Part shown: piece after piece, positions 13,013 through 22,198 of the stretch
How the letters are laid out: each line of letters opens with the position of its first letter
Numbering within the stretch: position 1 is the stretch's first letter
Assembly: GCA_036389675.1 (NCBI GenBank)
Contig: DASVWI010000015.1
Span: 104,092-168,091 of the forward strand
Length of the DNA: 64,000 nucleotides
From: DASQYE01 sp036389675
Lineage (GTDB): Bacteria > Acidobacteriota > Blastocatellia > Pyrinomonadales > Pyrinomonadaceae
Direction of reading: 5' to 3'
Translations under genes and position numbers: made by a program
The notes under the pieces: model-generated
What the model saw: only the letters and a program-made list of their open reading frames with translations
Told to the model about the DNA's origin: nothing
The model's database searches: none

Positions 13013-14206
13013 CTTTGGCATCACTTCCTTGCCGCCGCGGAAAATCTCGCGCATGCGGCGCTCTTCTTCCGTTGACAGACTCTCCAAGCCGTAGGCGCGG
13101 CGCTGGGCCAACTGCTCTTTTTGCACGTCGGAGAACTCCGGCAGGTGCTTGGCCGTCCAGTTATTTTCTATGAACTCAAGCGGGTACTCTTTGCGGAAGG
13201 GGTGGCCCTCCCAATCCTCCGGCAGCAGAATCCTTCGCAGGTCTGGATGATTGCGAAAGGCGACGCCGAACAGATCATAGACTTCGCGCTCCATCCAGTT
13301 GGCCGTCGGCCAAACGCTCACGACGCTCTCCACGCCTTCATCTTCGGCGACGGCGACTTTCAGACGCACGCGCTCGTTGCCCGTAATCGAGTAGAGATTG
13401 TAGACGATCTCGAAGGGCGCATCCTCCCGCTCAGGCGTATGCACGCACGTCAGGTCGGAGAGATAGTTAAAGGGCGTCTGGCTATCGCGTTTGAGCGCGT
13501 CGCAGACCTCGACGATGCGCGGCGGGGCGATGCGGATTGAGAGCTGGCCGAGAAACTCCGAAGCCTCAAGGACGGCCTCCTTGAGGCGCTCGCGCAATCT
13601 CTTGACGAGTGCATGACCGGAGGCGTCCGTGGGCTTTGGCCCCTCTTCCTTCTTCTTGACGGGTGCTTTGGGCGCGCCCGGCGCTCCGGCGGCGGCTGCG
13701 CCGGGTTGCGGGGGCGAAGGCTTGTCTCCAGCAGCCTGCTTTGCCGCTGCGACACGCGCTTTCGCTTCGGCGATCTTGGCGGCCTTCTCCGCATCGGACG
13801 CCGAAGGGCTGCCCGTGGGGGAGCCTGCGGCAGGGGATGCGCCGCCGGGTGGTTGAGCAGCGGCCTTACGCGCCTGCGCTTCGGCAATCAGGCGCGTTTT
13901 TCTCTCTTCGGGTGTTTCGGCGGCAGGCGCTTGTGTTGGGTCGCCGCTCGCGGCGGGCACAGTCGTCCCGCTCGAAGAGCTGCCGGACGGAGCCTTGCCG
14001 GTCTGGGCCGCCTGACTTTCAGGCGTCGGGGGCGCGCCTCCTGTGTTTGCGCTCTCGGGCGGCGGCGGCAAAGCGCCTGCGTCCTGTACGGGCGCGCCGG
14101 GGCTGGGGCTCTTGTCGTCTGTGCGCGTGGGTTGTGGTGCGCGCGGTGCGTCCTCACGCTCCGGCGCTTGAGGAGGAGTTTCCGGCTGTTTGGTCTCGTC
14201 TGCCAT
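13004..14206 (-). CDS. nuoC: NADH-quinone oxidoreductase subunit C with long N-terminal extension
   Basis: 400 residues from the ATG at 14206. The C-terminal 200 residues are the 30-kDa subunit: LSDLTCVHTPERED, NERVRLKVAVAEDEGVESVVSVWPTANWMEREVYDLFGV and the signature HPDLRRILLPEDWEGHPFRKEYPLE. The first half, about 195 residues, is low-complexity proline/alanine/glycine with lysine and glutamate runs; a normal NuoC has about 180-220 residues in all. The frame stays open to a GTG at 14275. First gene of the nuoC-N run; a promoter-like sequence lies about 125 bases upstream. Confidence 0.93.
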   Translation of the reverse strand: MADETKQPETPPQAPEREDAPRAPQPTRTDDKSPSPGAPVQDAGALPPPPESANTGGAPPTPESQAAQTGKAPSGSSSSGTTVPAASGDPTQAPAAETPEERKTRLIAEAQARKAAAQPPGGASPAAGSPTGSPSASDAEKAAKIAEAKARVAAAKQAAGDKPSPPQPGAAAAGAPGAPKAPVKKKEEGPKPTDASGHALVKRLRERLKEAVLEASEFLGQLSIRIAPPRIVEVCDALKRDSQTPFNYLSDLTCVHTPEREDAPFEIVYNLYSITGNERVRLKVAVAEDEGVESVVSVWPTANWMEREVYDLFGVAFRNHPDLRRILLPEDWEGHPFRKEYPLEFIENNWTAKHLPEFSDVQKEQLAQRRAYGLESLSTEEERRMREIFRGGKEVMPKDK

Positions 14207-14330
14207 CTCTCGTTTAGTTAGACCCTGACCCGTCGCTTGCGCTCCCGAATCCGCAGGTCGGGCCGGAGCGCACACAAACCTTAATGCTCGTGTGTTAAAG
14301 GCTAAGAGAACTGAAGAGCTGACGCTGTGG

Positions 14331-14360
14331 GTTGTAGCATGCGTTTTGCGCCATTGTCAA
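14331..14360 (-). promoter_or_regulatory. Putative promoter of the nuoC-N run
   Basis: On the minus strand TTGACA (14360-14355) is followed after 18 bases by TACAAC (14336-14331). The -35 box is perfect, the -10 box weaker. Position fits a promoter for nuoC about 125 bases downstream. Confidence 0.45.
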
Positions 14361-14394
14361 TAAATCGTGCGAAAGAAGCACTCGCAGAGCAAAT

Positions 14395-14492
14395 TTAACA
14401 GGGATAGGCAGGATAAAAGCGACAAAGCATTACTGCCATTAATGCCTTACAGCATTTTCTTTATCCTGACCCTCTCTGCCCATCCCCGTTTA
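14395..14492. repeat. Period-7 hairpin repeat (GGATAAA words)
   Basis: AACAGGG/ATAGGCA/GGATAAA on the left faces CTTTATCCTGACC...TGCCCATCCCC on the right, forming an inverted repeat between nuoC and the binding-protein gene. Confidence 0.55.
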
Positions 14493-14497
14493 TTCCT

Positions 14498-15571
14498 TCA
14501 TTGAGGCTTGATAATCTCTGACATACGGCTCATGTCAATCTGCGCCGCCTTGATCTGGTCTGGGAAAAACGATCTGTCTATCAACTCCGACATGAGCGTC
14601 TGCTTTGTGAGAAACCCGAGGCTGATGCCCATGTCCAGAATCTTCTGCATCTCCAGGTCGGTCGGGTTGAGATTGCGATAAGTGACGCGGTCGGGCGGCT
14701 GTGTGAGGACGTATCTGAGCAGGTTCTCGTCCTGTCGAAAGTAGGGCGAGACCAGTTTCGCAGCATCAAGGCGATGCTCCTCCGTCCATTCGCCCGACTC
14801 GTTTATGCCGCGCACCAGATCGCGCACCACCTCCGGCCTCTCCCGAATCAGGTCTTCATGCACGACCAGACAACAGGAGATGTAGTTGGGCCAGATGTCT
14901 TTGGCGTAGTAGAGCGTGCGCCCGAAGCCTTCCATCTCGGCCTTGGCGCAGAAAGGCTCTGCGACGATAAAGCCGTCCACGGCCTTCGCGGAGAGGGCGG
15001 CGGTCATATCCGGCGGCGGCATGACGACGAACTTGATCTCTTCGGGCCTCACGCCCTGATCGCGCATCATCTTATTGATGAAAAAGTTCTCGTTGCTGAA
15101 GGGGCTGGGGATGGCTATGGTCTTGCCGCGCAGGTCGCGCAAATCTTTGGCCGTGTTTTCCTTACGGACGACAAGCTGCGAGCCGTCGCGGTGGCCCAAG
15201 GTGACGATCTTGATGGGAGCGCCCTGCTCGCGCATCTTCATCGCGAGCGGCACGGTCAAGAATCCGGCCAGCAGTTTCTTCGTCTTGAGCGACTCGACGA
15301 TAGAGGGAAACTCCGAAAAACGCATGGCGTCAAAGCGCGTGCCCGTCGTGCTCGTCTTCGAGGCGTAGTCCGTGACGGGGCAGGTCAGGTGACAGGTGAC
15401 GGGGATGAAGGCGACCGTCAGGGACTGCGTCTGCCCTGTGTTCTGAGCCTGATGGAAGTCCTCCTGCTCGTGGCTGCGCGGCTGGCGCAAAGCCCTGTAG
15501 CGCAGGAAAGCGAGCAGCGCCACACAAAAGACGAGCGCCGCCACTATGCGAAAGGTTTTCGAGCGAAACAT
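14498..15571 (-). CDS. ABC transporter substrate-binding protein, NrtA/SsuA-like
   Basis: 357 residues. One N-terminal hydrophobic segment (about residues 9-24) acts as signal or anchor, so the protein faces the periplasm. The body has the NMT1/SsuA-like pattern: VAFIPVTCHLTCPVTDYA at about 54-71, the DLRGKTIAIPSPFSNENFFIN stretch, and AVDGFIVAEPFCAKAE. Members bind nitrate, sulfonates, bicarbonate or thiamine precursors and hand them to an ABC permease. No permease or ATPase gene is in view on its strand, so the ligand is open. Convergent with nothing; divergent from rpmE. Confidence 0.8.
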   Translation of the reverse strand: MFRSKTFRIVAALVFCVALLAFLRYRALRQPRSHEQEDFHQAQNTGQTQSLTVAFIPVTCHLTCPVTDYASKTSTTGTRFDAMRFSEFPSIVESLKTKKLLAGFLTVPLAMKMREQGAPIKIVTLGHRDGSQLVVRKENTAKDLRDLRGKTIAIPSPFSNENFFINKMMRDQGVRPEEIKFVVMPPPDMTAALSAKAVDGFIVAEPFCAKAEMEGFGRTLYYAKDIWPNYISCCLVVHEDLIRERPEVVRDLVRGINESGEWTEEHRLDAAKLVSPYFRQDENLLRYVLTQPPDRVTYRNLNPTDLEMQKILDMGISLGFLTKQTLMSELIDRSFFPDQIKAAQIDMSRMSEIIKPQ

Positions 15572-15807
15572 TAGTCCTCCGAAGATTTAAGCCTTGAGGG
15601 GGCGAAGGCGCGCTTGCCGCAAGCCTTGATATATCTCGCGCGAGCTCTACCCTGTTTGCTGTTGGCGCGATAGTTTATCATCCCGCAGCCCCAACTCGTC
15701 AGGATATCGCCGCCTGCCCATCCAACTTGACGATGCGTGCATCTAAACCTTATCATTGGTCGTTTCGTTTAAGGCGGTAATTGACAACTATAGAAGGCAA
15801 AAGGAAA

Positions 15808-16053
15808 ATGAAACAAGGAATCCACCCGGACTACAACGAGATCAAGGTGCAGTGCGCCTGCGGCAATACTTTTACCACACGCTCGACGCGCAAGGACGAG
15901 CTTCACGTGGAAATCTGCTCGGAATGCCACCCGTTCTTTACGGGCAAGCAGAAGCTTGTGGACACCGCCGGACGCGTCGACCGCTTCAACAAGCGTTATG
16001 CCAAGAAGCAGGCGGACGTGCCCGCAGCCGAGGCGACCGCTTCGGCCAAGTAA
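15808..16053 (+). CDS. rpmE: 50S ribosomal protein L31
   Basis: 81 residues. MKQGIHPDYNEIKVQCACGNTF is the classic L31 start, and Cys pairs at CAC and CSEC form the zinc-binding version of this large-subunit protein. ATG at 15808 follows AAGGAAA; a TTG nine codons upstream is in frame but lacks a site. A short alanine-rich tail follows the usual end. First of a plus-strand run with the YqhQ-like gene and prfA; rpmE next to prfA is a common arrangement. Confidence 0.96.
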   Translation: MKQGIHPDYNEIKVQCACGNTFTTRSTRKDELHVEICSECHPFFTGKQKLVDTAGRVDRFNKRYAKKQADVPAAEATASAK

Positions 16054-16275
16054 GGCTTTCAAACCCTTTCAGGCGAACAGACAAAACTCATGCAGGCTCG
16101 ATACAGACACGCGCCGCAACATTAGCCAGCAAACGGAAATCCAACGCCGACGCCAATTCCATGTCGGACGGTCGCGCTTTCGTGCATAATAAGCACCGAG
16201 AAGCCGCCGAAGCCAAAGGGAAGCGTCGGCGTTGCTCTATCAACCCTCTTCTCCCGGAAGGATTTACACCCAATC

Positions 16276-17493
16276 GTGAGTACCAGCGAAAGAGATTTAA
16301 TCGTCGGCGGGCAGGCCGTCATCGAAGGCGTGATGATGCGTACGCCGAACGCCTATGCCATCGCCGTGCGCAAGGCCGACGGCTCCATCGTCAATACGGC
16401 TGCCGCGCTGCCCAAGTGGAGCGACAAATACCCTCTGCTCAAGCTGCCGGTGCTGCGGGGCGGAGCTATCCTCGTACAGTCGATGGGGCTCGGCATTAAG
16501 GCTCTGAACTTCTCTGCCAACGAAGCTTTCGCCGATGCCGAAGAGGCCGAACGGGCTGAGGAAGTCTCGGTCGCGCTCACGCCCGCCGTCATCGAAGGCG
16601 AAGGCGATTTCGCCGGCCTGACGGGCGCAGTGCCCGGATTGATTCCCATCCCGACGCAGAAGCGCTCGCGCGACGAGATGAAGAAGGGCGGCACAGCCGC
16701 CGCCGCAGGCTCTATCGCCTTCGCGCTCTTCTTCAACGTGCTGCTCTTTATCGTCGCGCCGCTTCTTCTCACAAATGCCCTCTTTATCGCCGCCGGTTGG
16801 GCCACGAAGCCTGAGAGCAGCGCCGCAGCGCCCACGACGCAGGCGCAAACCGCAACGACGACGGCTGTGCCCGGCACTACGGCGAGCAGCGCGCCAGCGG
16901 CGCAGAGCGACGCGTGGTATGCGCGCGCTTACAGAAGCGTCAGCGCCTATCTTCACCCGGTACGCCCGTCCGTCGCCTTCAACCTGATCGACGGAATGAT
17001 ACGCATGGCCTTCTTCCTGATTATGATCTTTAGCTTTTCGCTCCTGAAGGACATACGGCGCGTCTTCGAGTATCACGGCGCGGAGCACAAGACTGTCTTT
17101 ACCTGGGAGGCCGGGCTGCCGCTGACGGTCGAGAACGCGCGCCCGCAGCCGCGCCAGCATCCTCGCTGCGGGACGAGCTTTTTGATGGTCGTGATGCTCG
17201 TCTCCGTCGTGCTCTTCTCAATCATCAAGTTCGATTCGCTCGTCTATAACATGCTCGTGCGTATCGCGCTGGTTCCGGTCGTCGCCGGTCTCTCTTACGA
17301 GATCATACGGCTCTCGGCCAAAAAAGAGGGCAGCTTTGTTTTCAAGATGATTACGCTGCCCGGCATCTGGATGCAGAACATCACGACCAAAGAGCCGGAC
17401 GACGAGCAACTGGAAGTCGCCATCGAAGCCCTCAAGGAATCGCTCAAATTCGAGCCGCAGGTTAAAGAAGTGGAGGCCGCGCCGCTGGCCTGA
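16276..17493 (+). CDS. YqhQ-like DUF1385 membrane protein
   Basis: 405 residues from a GTG at 16276 with GGAAGGA upstream. The start STSERDLIVGGQAVIEGVMMRTP and the central EYHGAEHKTVFTWEAG are the signatures of DUF1385 (YqhQ), a conserved membrane family of unsettled function that often lies between rpmE and prfA. About four to five membrane segments are visible. A linker at about residues 175-215 is rich in alanine, threonine and glutamine. It ends five bases before prfA starts, which points to one operon. Confidence 0.9.
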   Translation: MSTSERDLIVGGQAVIEGVMMRTPNAYAIAVRKADGSIVNTAAALPKWSDKYPLLKLPVLRGGAILVQSMGLGIKALNFSANEAFADAEEAERAEEVSVALTPAVIEGEGDFAGLTGAVPGLIPIPTQKRSRDEMKKGGTAAAAGSIAFALFFNVLLFIVAPLLLTNALFIAAGWATKPESSAAAPTTQAQTATTTAVPGTTASSAPAAQSDAWYARAYRSVSAYLHPVRPSVAFNLIDGMIRMAFFLIMIFSFSLLKDIRRVFEYHGAEHKTVFTWEAGLPLTVENARPQPRQHPRCGTSFLMVVMLVSVVLFSIIKFDSLVYNMLVRIALVPVVAGLSYEIIRLSAKKEGSFVFKMITLPGIWMQNITTKEPDDEQLEVAIEALKESLKFEPQVKEVEAAPLA

Positions 17494-17498
17494 AAGTT

Positions 17499-18575
17499 AT
17501 GTTAGAGAAATTAGAACAGATCGAAGCACGCTATGAGCAGTTGACCGGGGAGCTTTCTTTGCCGGAGGTCTTCTCAGACCACGCAGCCTATACGAAGATC
17601 GCACGGCAGCATCGCAGCCTCGGCGAAGTCGTCGCCAAATACCGCAACTGGAAAACTCTCAGGGACGAGCTGGCGGGAGCGCGCGAGCTGTATGAGACAG
17701 CCGACGACGAAGAGATGCGCCAGCTTGCCTATACGGAAGTCATGACGCTCGAAGCGCAGCTTGAGCAGTGCGAGACTGATCTCAAGCTCCTGCTCATCCC
17801 GACAGACCCGAACGACGAGAAGAACGTTATTCTTGAGATTCGTGCCGGGACGGGCGGCGACGAGGCGACGCTCTTTGCCGCCGAGATGCTACGCATGTAC
17901 GCGCGTTATTCCGAGCGGCAGGGCTGGCGCATGGAAATCCTCGACGCTTCGGAATCGGGCATCGGCGGCCTCAAGGAAGCCATCGCATTGATCGAAGGCG
18001 AAAAGGTCTACTCCAAGCTCAAACACGAATCCGGCGTCCATCGCGTCCAGCGCGTGCCGCAAACCGAAACGAGCGGGCGCATACATACTTCGGCCATCAC
18101 GGTCGCCGTCCTCCCTGAGGCCGAAGAGGTGGATGTCAAGATCGATGCTAAAGACCTCCGCATAGATACCTTCTGTTCTTCCGGGCCGGGCGGTCAGTCC
18201 GTCAACACGACCTACTCGGCTGTCCGCATCACGCACCTTCCGACCAACACGGTCGTCTCAATGCAGGACGAGAAATCTCAGATCAAGAATCGCGAGAAGG
18301 CCATGCGCGTGCTGCGTGCCCGCTTGCAGGAGATGGAAGAGCAGAAGCAGCATGAAGCACAGGCCAGCGAGCGGCGCTCGATGGTCGGCAGCGGCGACCG
18401 CTCCGAGAAGATACGCACCTACAACTTCAAAGACAATCGCGTCTCCGATCACCGCATCGGCCTGACCATTCACCAGCTAGACCTCGTCATGGAAGGCGCG
18501 CTCGACGAGATCATCAACGCGCTCGTCACGCACTATCAGGCCGAGAAGCTCAAGGCCGAAGCCGTCGCAGCTTAG
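17499..18575 (+). CDS. prfA: Peptide chain release factor 1
   Basis: 358 residues, normal RF1 length. The catalytic GGQ is at 231-233 (SSGPGGQSVN), which reaches the peptidyl-transferase centre and triggers hydrolysis; the codon-recognition tripeptide is P187-Q-T189 in RVPQTETSGR. RF1 releases proteins at UAA and UAG stops in the cytosol. The start ATG is five bases past the previous stop. The usual next gene prmC, which methylates the GGQ glutamine, is absent here. Confidence 0.97.
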   Translation: MLEKLEQIEARYEQLTGELSLPEVFSDHAAYTKIARQHRSLGEVVAKYRNWKTLRDELAGARELYETADDEEMRQLAYTEVMTLEAQLEQCETDLKLLLIPTDPNDEKNVILEIRAGTGGDEATLFAAEMLRMYARYSERQGWRMEILDASESGIGGLKEAIALIEGEKVYSKLKHESGVHRVQRVPQTETSGRIHTSAITVAVLPEAEEVDVKIDAKDLRIDTFCSSGPGGQSVNTTYSAVRITHLPTNTVVSMQDEKSQIKNREKAMRVLRARLQEMEEQKQHEAQASERRSMVGSGDRSEKIRTYNFKDNRVSDHRIGLTIHQLDLVMEGALDEIINALVTHYQAEKLKAEAVAA

Positions 18576-18576
18576 G

Positions 18577-18667
18577 AATGGCGAAAGATAAAAGGCAAAA
18601 GTAAGGCTGCGTACAACTTTTAACCGCAGTGCTTTTGTCCGCACCTTTGCCTTTTTCCTTTTTACTT
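18577..18667. repeat. Period-7 hairpin repeat (GGCAAAA words)
   Basis: GGCGAAA/GATAAAA/GGCAAAA/GTAAGGC words on the left face CCTTTGCCTTTTTCCTTTTTAC on the right; the arms can pair. It fills the prfA to phosphatase spacer and reaches the ATG of the next gene. Confidence 0.65.
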
Positions 18668-19294
18668 ATGACCACGCGCGTCCTCCTCATACGGCACGGT
18701 CAATCACAGGGCAACGCCGAGGGACGCTTCGGCGGGCACACCGCGACACCGCTCTCCGCGCGCGGCATGCGGCAGGCCGAAGCCACCGCGCAGGCCCTTT
18801 CCGCAGAGAGTTTCGACGCAATCTATTCCAGCGACCTTCCACGCGCTTACCACACGGCCCTGCCCCTTGCCCGCCTGTCTGGCCTTGAGGTGCAGCAGCG
18901 CGAGGCTTACCGCGAGCGCAGCGTCGGCGTGATGGAGGGTCTCACCTTCGAGGAGGCCGCCGCGCAACACCCGGAGCAATACGCCGCCCTCATCCGCCGC
19001 GACTTCGAGCACGTACTCTTAGGCGGCGAGAGCTATCGCCAGATGCTCGACCGCGCCTCGCGCGAGCTAGACCGCGCCATCGCGCTCCACAGCGGCGGGC
19101 GTATCGCCGTCTTCTCTCACACGGGCACGATCTGCATCCTCGTGCTTCACCTTCTGGGCGCGCTCGATGCGCCGGAGCTTCGCCCCGTCTGGATTGCCAC
19201 CGCCAACTGCGGCATCTCAAGTTTCGAGCTGCGCCCCGACGGCTTCATACGCGTGCTTGCCATTAACGACACGCGCCACTTGGCGGGGTTGTAA
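18668..19294 (+). CDS. Histidine phosphatase family protein
   Basis: 208 residues. The phosphate-pocket motif LIRHGQSQGN near the start (RHG at 9-11) supplies the histidine that becomes phosphorylated; AIYSSDLPRAYHTA, the acid-containing RERSVGVMEGLTFEE and the second histidine in VFSHTGTICIL complete the active site. The size and pattern match GpmB/CobC-type phosphatases (often annotated phosphoglycerate mutase). The physiological substrate cannot be read from sequence. I start at the ATG at 18668; a longer frame lies in the repeat. Confidence 0.9.
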   Translation: MTTRVLLIRHGQSQGNAEGRFGGHTATPLSARGMRQAEATAQALSAESFDAIYSSDLPRAYHTALPLARLSGLEVQQREAYRERSVGVMEGLTFEEAAAQHPEQYAALIRRDFEHVLLGGESYRQMLDRASRELDRAIALHSGGRIAVFSHTGTICILVLHLLGALDAPELRPVWIATANCGISSFELRPDGFIRVLAINDTRHLAGL

Positions 19295-19313
19295 GGAAGC
19301 GCACGAAAAATCT

Positions 19314-19343
19314 TTGACACCCCGGTCGCATTGGGTCTATGCT
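19314..19343 (+). promoter_or_regulatory. Putative promoter of the caspase-fold gene
   Basis: TTGACA at 19314-19319 and TATGCT at 19338-19343 are separated by 18 bases, about 200 bases before the start codon, leaving a long leader. Confidence 0.4.
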
Positions 19344-19545
19344 CTCGCCCGGTCATCTATCTTTGCCGGTGGGCGGGCTCTTTTGCCGCCGACCTCATAC
19401 GGACACCGGAAACCACCGATAGATGTACCGTCGCTTTCTCTACCGGCGCTTCCGTCGTATTGCCGGGTCAGGCAAGGATGAAACCAAGTGATGCCGCCGC
19501 TCGATTGTTTCTCACCGGACTTTGAGACCTCTTAGAAAGGAACAC

Positions 19546-22083
19546 ATGAAAAACATCTCCCCCGTCCACAGGCCCAATCCCCCGTGGGCCTCGCTAGCCA
19601 GCATTCTCATCGTCTTCACCATCCTCATCTCGATGATGCCATCCGCCCACGCGCAGACGACCAGAGGTGTGGGCATCAGCCCGCCCGCGCAGGTCAAACA
19701 GTGGCCCGGCAGCGCCAAGCGTTGGGCGCTCATTATCGGCGTGGACAAGTACAAGGATGGACAGATCAGCGCGCTCAAGGGCGCGGCCAACGATGCCAAC
19801 GCGCTGTCGGAAGCTCTGGTGCGCTACGCGGGCTTTCCGTCAGATCAGGTTATCCTGATGACGACCGCCCAGCCCGAAGAGAGACAGCCGACCAGAGTTA
19901 ATATCCTGCGACGCCTCTCGAATCTAGCGTCAGTCGTGCCCAAAGACGGCCTCCTTCTGGTGGCGTTCGCGGGGCACGGAATGGAGCGCGCCAATCAGGC
20001 TTTCCTGCTCCCGTCGGACGCGCAGATATCGGACGACGTGACGTTTCTGGAAGAAACGGCGGTGAGCGTGGCGCGTATGAAAGAGCGCATTCGCTCCTCC
20101 GGCGTGGGCCAGGTCGTGCTGATGCTAGACGCTTGCCGCAACGACCCCGGCGGTCGTGCCGATGCTCCGAACCCTTTGACGACTGCCTACACGCGCGCCT
20201 TCAACTTCGATGTACGCAACCGAGAGGTGACGGCCTTCGCCACGCTCTACGCGACGGCCATAGGGCAGCGCGCCTACGAGTACACGGAGAAGCGGCAGGG
20301 CTATTTCACGTGGGCGATTGTCGAAGGCCTGAAGGGCGGAGCGGCCAACGATCATGGCGAAGTGACGCTCGCCAGTCTGCTCAGATTCGTGCAGGAGACC
20401 GTGCCCAAACGCATAGGCATTGATCTGGGCGCGGGCAAACAGCAGCGGCCCTTCGCCGTCGTCGAGGGCTACAGGGCGGAGGAGCTTATCATCGCCGTCG
20501 GCGCGAAAGGAGCAGCGGCGACGGAAGCAGCCAGAACAGAGACAGCCCCTTCGTTCGACCCGGCGGCGATGGAGATGAGCTTCTGGGAATCGATCAAGAA
20601 CAGCACAGACCCTGCGGACTTTCAGGCATATCTTGATAAATACCCGGACGGCAACTTCGCGGCGCTGGCGAGACGACGCGCGCAACCTTCGAGGGCGAAC
20701 GCTGCGGCTTCCGCCTCCGTCCCCGATACAGGCTCGCGAGAACCCGCGGCGAGGGCAGGCACGCTCGATCAGGCCGAGCGGGATTATCAGGATCGAAGCT
20801 TTGATGAGGCGATTGCAATCACTCGCGGTATCGTGGCAGCGGAACCGGAGAACGCCCGCGCCAACATGCTGCTCGGGCTAAGCTATCTACAGACGGGAAA
20901 GTATGCGAACAGCACTGCCTATCTCACCAAAGCCGTCGCGCTTGGTGAGAAAGTCAATGTGCCGATCAAGCATCACCACAAGATGCTATTCGACGACGAT
21001 CTTTGCACGGGCTATATCACGCTGCAAAGAGATGTGCTTGAGTTTCATTCGACAAATCGCGGCGGCCATGATTTCAGTGTGCCTCTCGGCAAAGTTTATG
21101 AGGTGGCAGTGGAAGCCTTGGGCGGCGGCAGGCTGCACGTCAAGGTCGGCATTGCGAAGGCTAAGGGCGAAGACCGCAAAGTCTATAATTTTTATCCCTT
21201 GCGGGCAGGCTTACAGAAAGAGCCTGGCTCAAGTCTCACCACCGTCGCCTGCTCTGGCTGCACGGCGGAGGTACAGGGACTCTCGCAGTTATTGCAGCAG
21301 ATCATGCAGCTGCCTGCGAGCAGCAGTAGCTCAACGGCCAGCGTCACTACGCCATCCGCTAACGCTCCGCTCACGACCAGCGTGAGTGCCCTCTCGGCGG
21401 GCACAGCACCGGCGGTAGATCAGATCATCACGACGAGCATCGTCGCCTCAGGCGGCAAAGAGGCGATGGATAAAGTGACGACGCGTGTCTCTAAAGGCTC
21501 GCTCGTCATTGCCGCAACCTCTCAGGGTGGGGCTACCGTCACAGCTTCCTACGAATCTTATTTCAAAGCTCCGAACAAAACCCTGAGCACGATGAACATT
21601 CCGGGCCGGGGCACTGTTCAGGAAGTTTTCGACGGGACGACAGGCTGGTATAAACCGCTGAGGGGCGGAGTGACAAAGATGGAGGGCTGGGAGTTGGAGG
21701 TCACGAAGCGTACGACCCGGCTCGGCATCGCAACCGACGTGGAGCAGTTCAAAAGCATCTACTCGAACCTGACGCTCAAGGGCACAACGCGGGTTGGCGA
21801 CCGCGAAGCGTATGTGGTCGAAGCCACGCTCGCAGGGGCCAAGCCTGATCTCTTCTACTTTGACAAGCAGACAGGATTGCTGCTTCGCATGGACATCCCG
21901 CTTGCGAAAGAGGCCGGAGCGATGGAGGTTTACTACGAGGATTATAGAGACGTTGACGGCCTCAAGGTGGCATTTACCACGCGCGTGGTAAGACCCACTT
22001 CAAGCGCCACTATCCGCTACACGGAGGTCGTGAACAACGCGCCGGTCGACGACGCGTTATTCGGCAAACCCGCCTCTCGTTAA
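19546..22083 (+). CDS. Caspase-fold (peptidase C14) protein with TPR and C-terminal lipoprotein-sorting-like domain
   Basis: 845 residues. A signal-like hydrophobic segment (about 17-36, ending ALA-type AHAQ) suggests export. The caspase p20 domain follows: WALIIGVDKYKD near 60, catalytic His144 in GHG and Cys197 in LDACR. A linker with low complexity leads to a TPR-like region at about 410-470 (AERDYQDRSFDEAIAITRGIV). The last 210 residues look like the LolA/outer-membrane lipoprotein sorting fold found in acidobacterial proteins (FDGTTGWYKPLRGG, LFYFDKQTGLLLRMD). Predicted role: secreted cysteine peptidase of unknown target. ATG at 19546 follows AGAAAGGA. Confidence 0.85.
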   Translation: MKNISPVHRPNPPWASLASILIVFTILISMMPSAHAQTTRGVGISPPAQVKQWPGSAKRWALIIGVDKYKDGQISALKGAANDANALSEALVRYAGFPSDQVILMTTAQPEERQPTRVNILRRLSNLASVVPKDGLLLVAFAGHGMERANQAFLLPSDAQISDDVTFLEETAVSVARMKERIRSSGVGQVVLMLDACRNDPGGRADAPNPLTTAYTRAFNFDVRNREVTAFATLYATAIGQRAYEYTEKRQGYFTWAIVEGLKGGAANDHGEVTLASLLRFVQETVPKRIGIDLGAGKQQRPFAVVEGYRAEELIIAVGAKGAAATEAARTETAPSFDPAAMEMSFWESIKNSTDPADFQAYLDKYPDGNFAALARRRAQPSRANAAASASVPDTGSREPAARAGTLDQAERDYQDRSFDEAIAITRGIVAAEPENARANMLLGLSYLQTGKYANSTAYLTKAVALGEKVNVPIKHHHKMLFDDDLCTGYITLQRDVLEFHSTNRGGHDFSVPLGKVYEVAVEALGGGRLHVKVGIAKAKGEDRKVYNFYPLRAGLQKEPGSSLTTVACSGCTAEVQGLSQLLQQIMQLPASSSSSTASVTTPSANAPLTTSVSALSAGTAPAVDQIITTSIVASGGKEAMDKVTTRVSKGSLVIAATSQGGATVTASYESYFKAPNKTLSTMNIPGRGTVQEVFDGTTGWYKPLRGGVTKMEGWELEVTKRTTRLGIATDVEQFKSIYSNLTLKGTTRVGDREAYVVEATLAGAKPDLFYFDKQTGLLLRMDIPLAKEAGAMEVYYEDYRDVDGLKVAFTTRVVRPTSSATIRYTEVVNNAPVDDALFGKPASR

Positions 22084-22106
22084 AGCGCCTGTCTCCGTCG
22101 ATAATG

Positions 22107-22152
22107 AAAAGAGAAAGGCTGCCACAATCTTGAGTGGCAGCCTTTCTCTTTT
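22107..22152. terminator. Bidirectional intrinsic terminator
   Basis: A 19-base perfect stem runs AAAAGAGAAAGGCTGCCAC to its complement, with an 8-base loop; it ends in TTTT on both strands. It separates the converging caspase-fold gene and nuoB. Confidence 0.93.
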
Positions 22153-22198
22153 AGCAAACCGGTCTCTGCGTCCGTGCAGAGCCTTCCATACCGGACGC

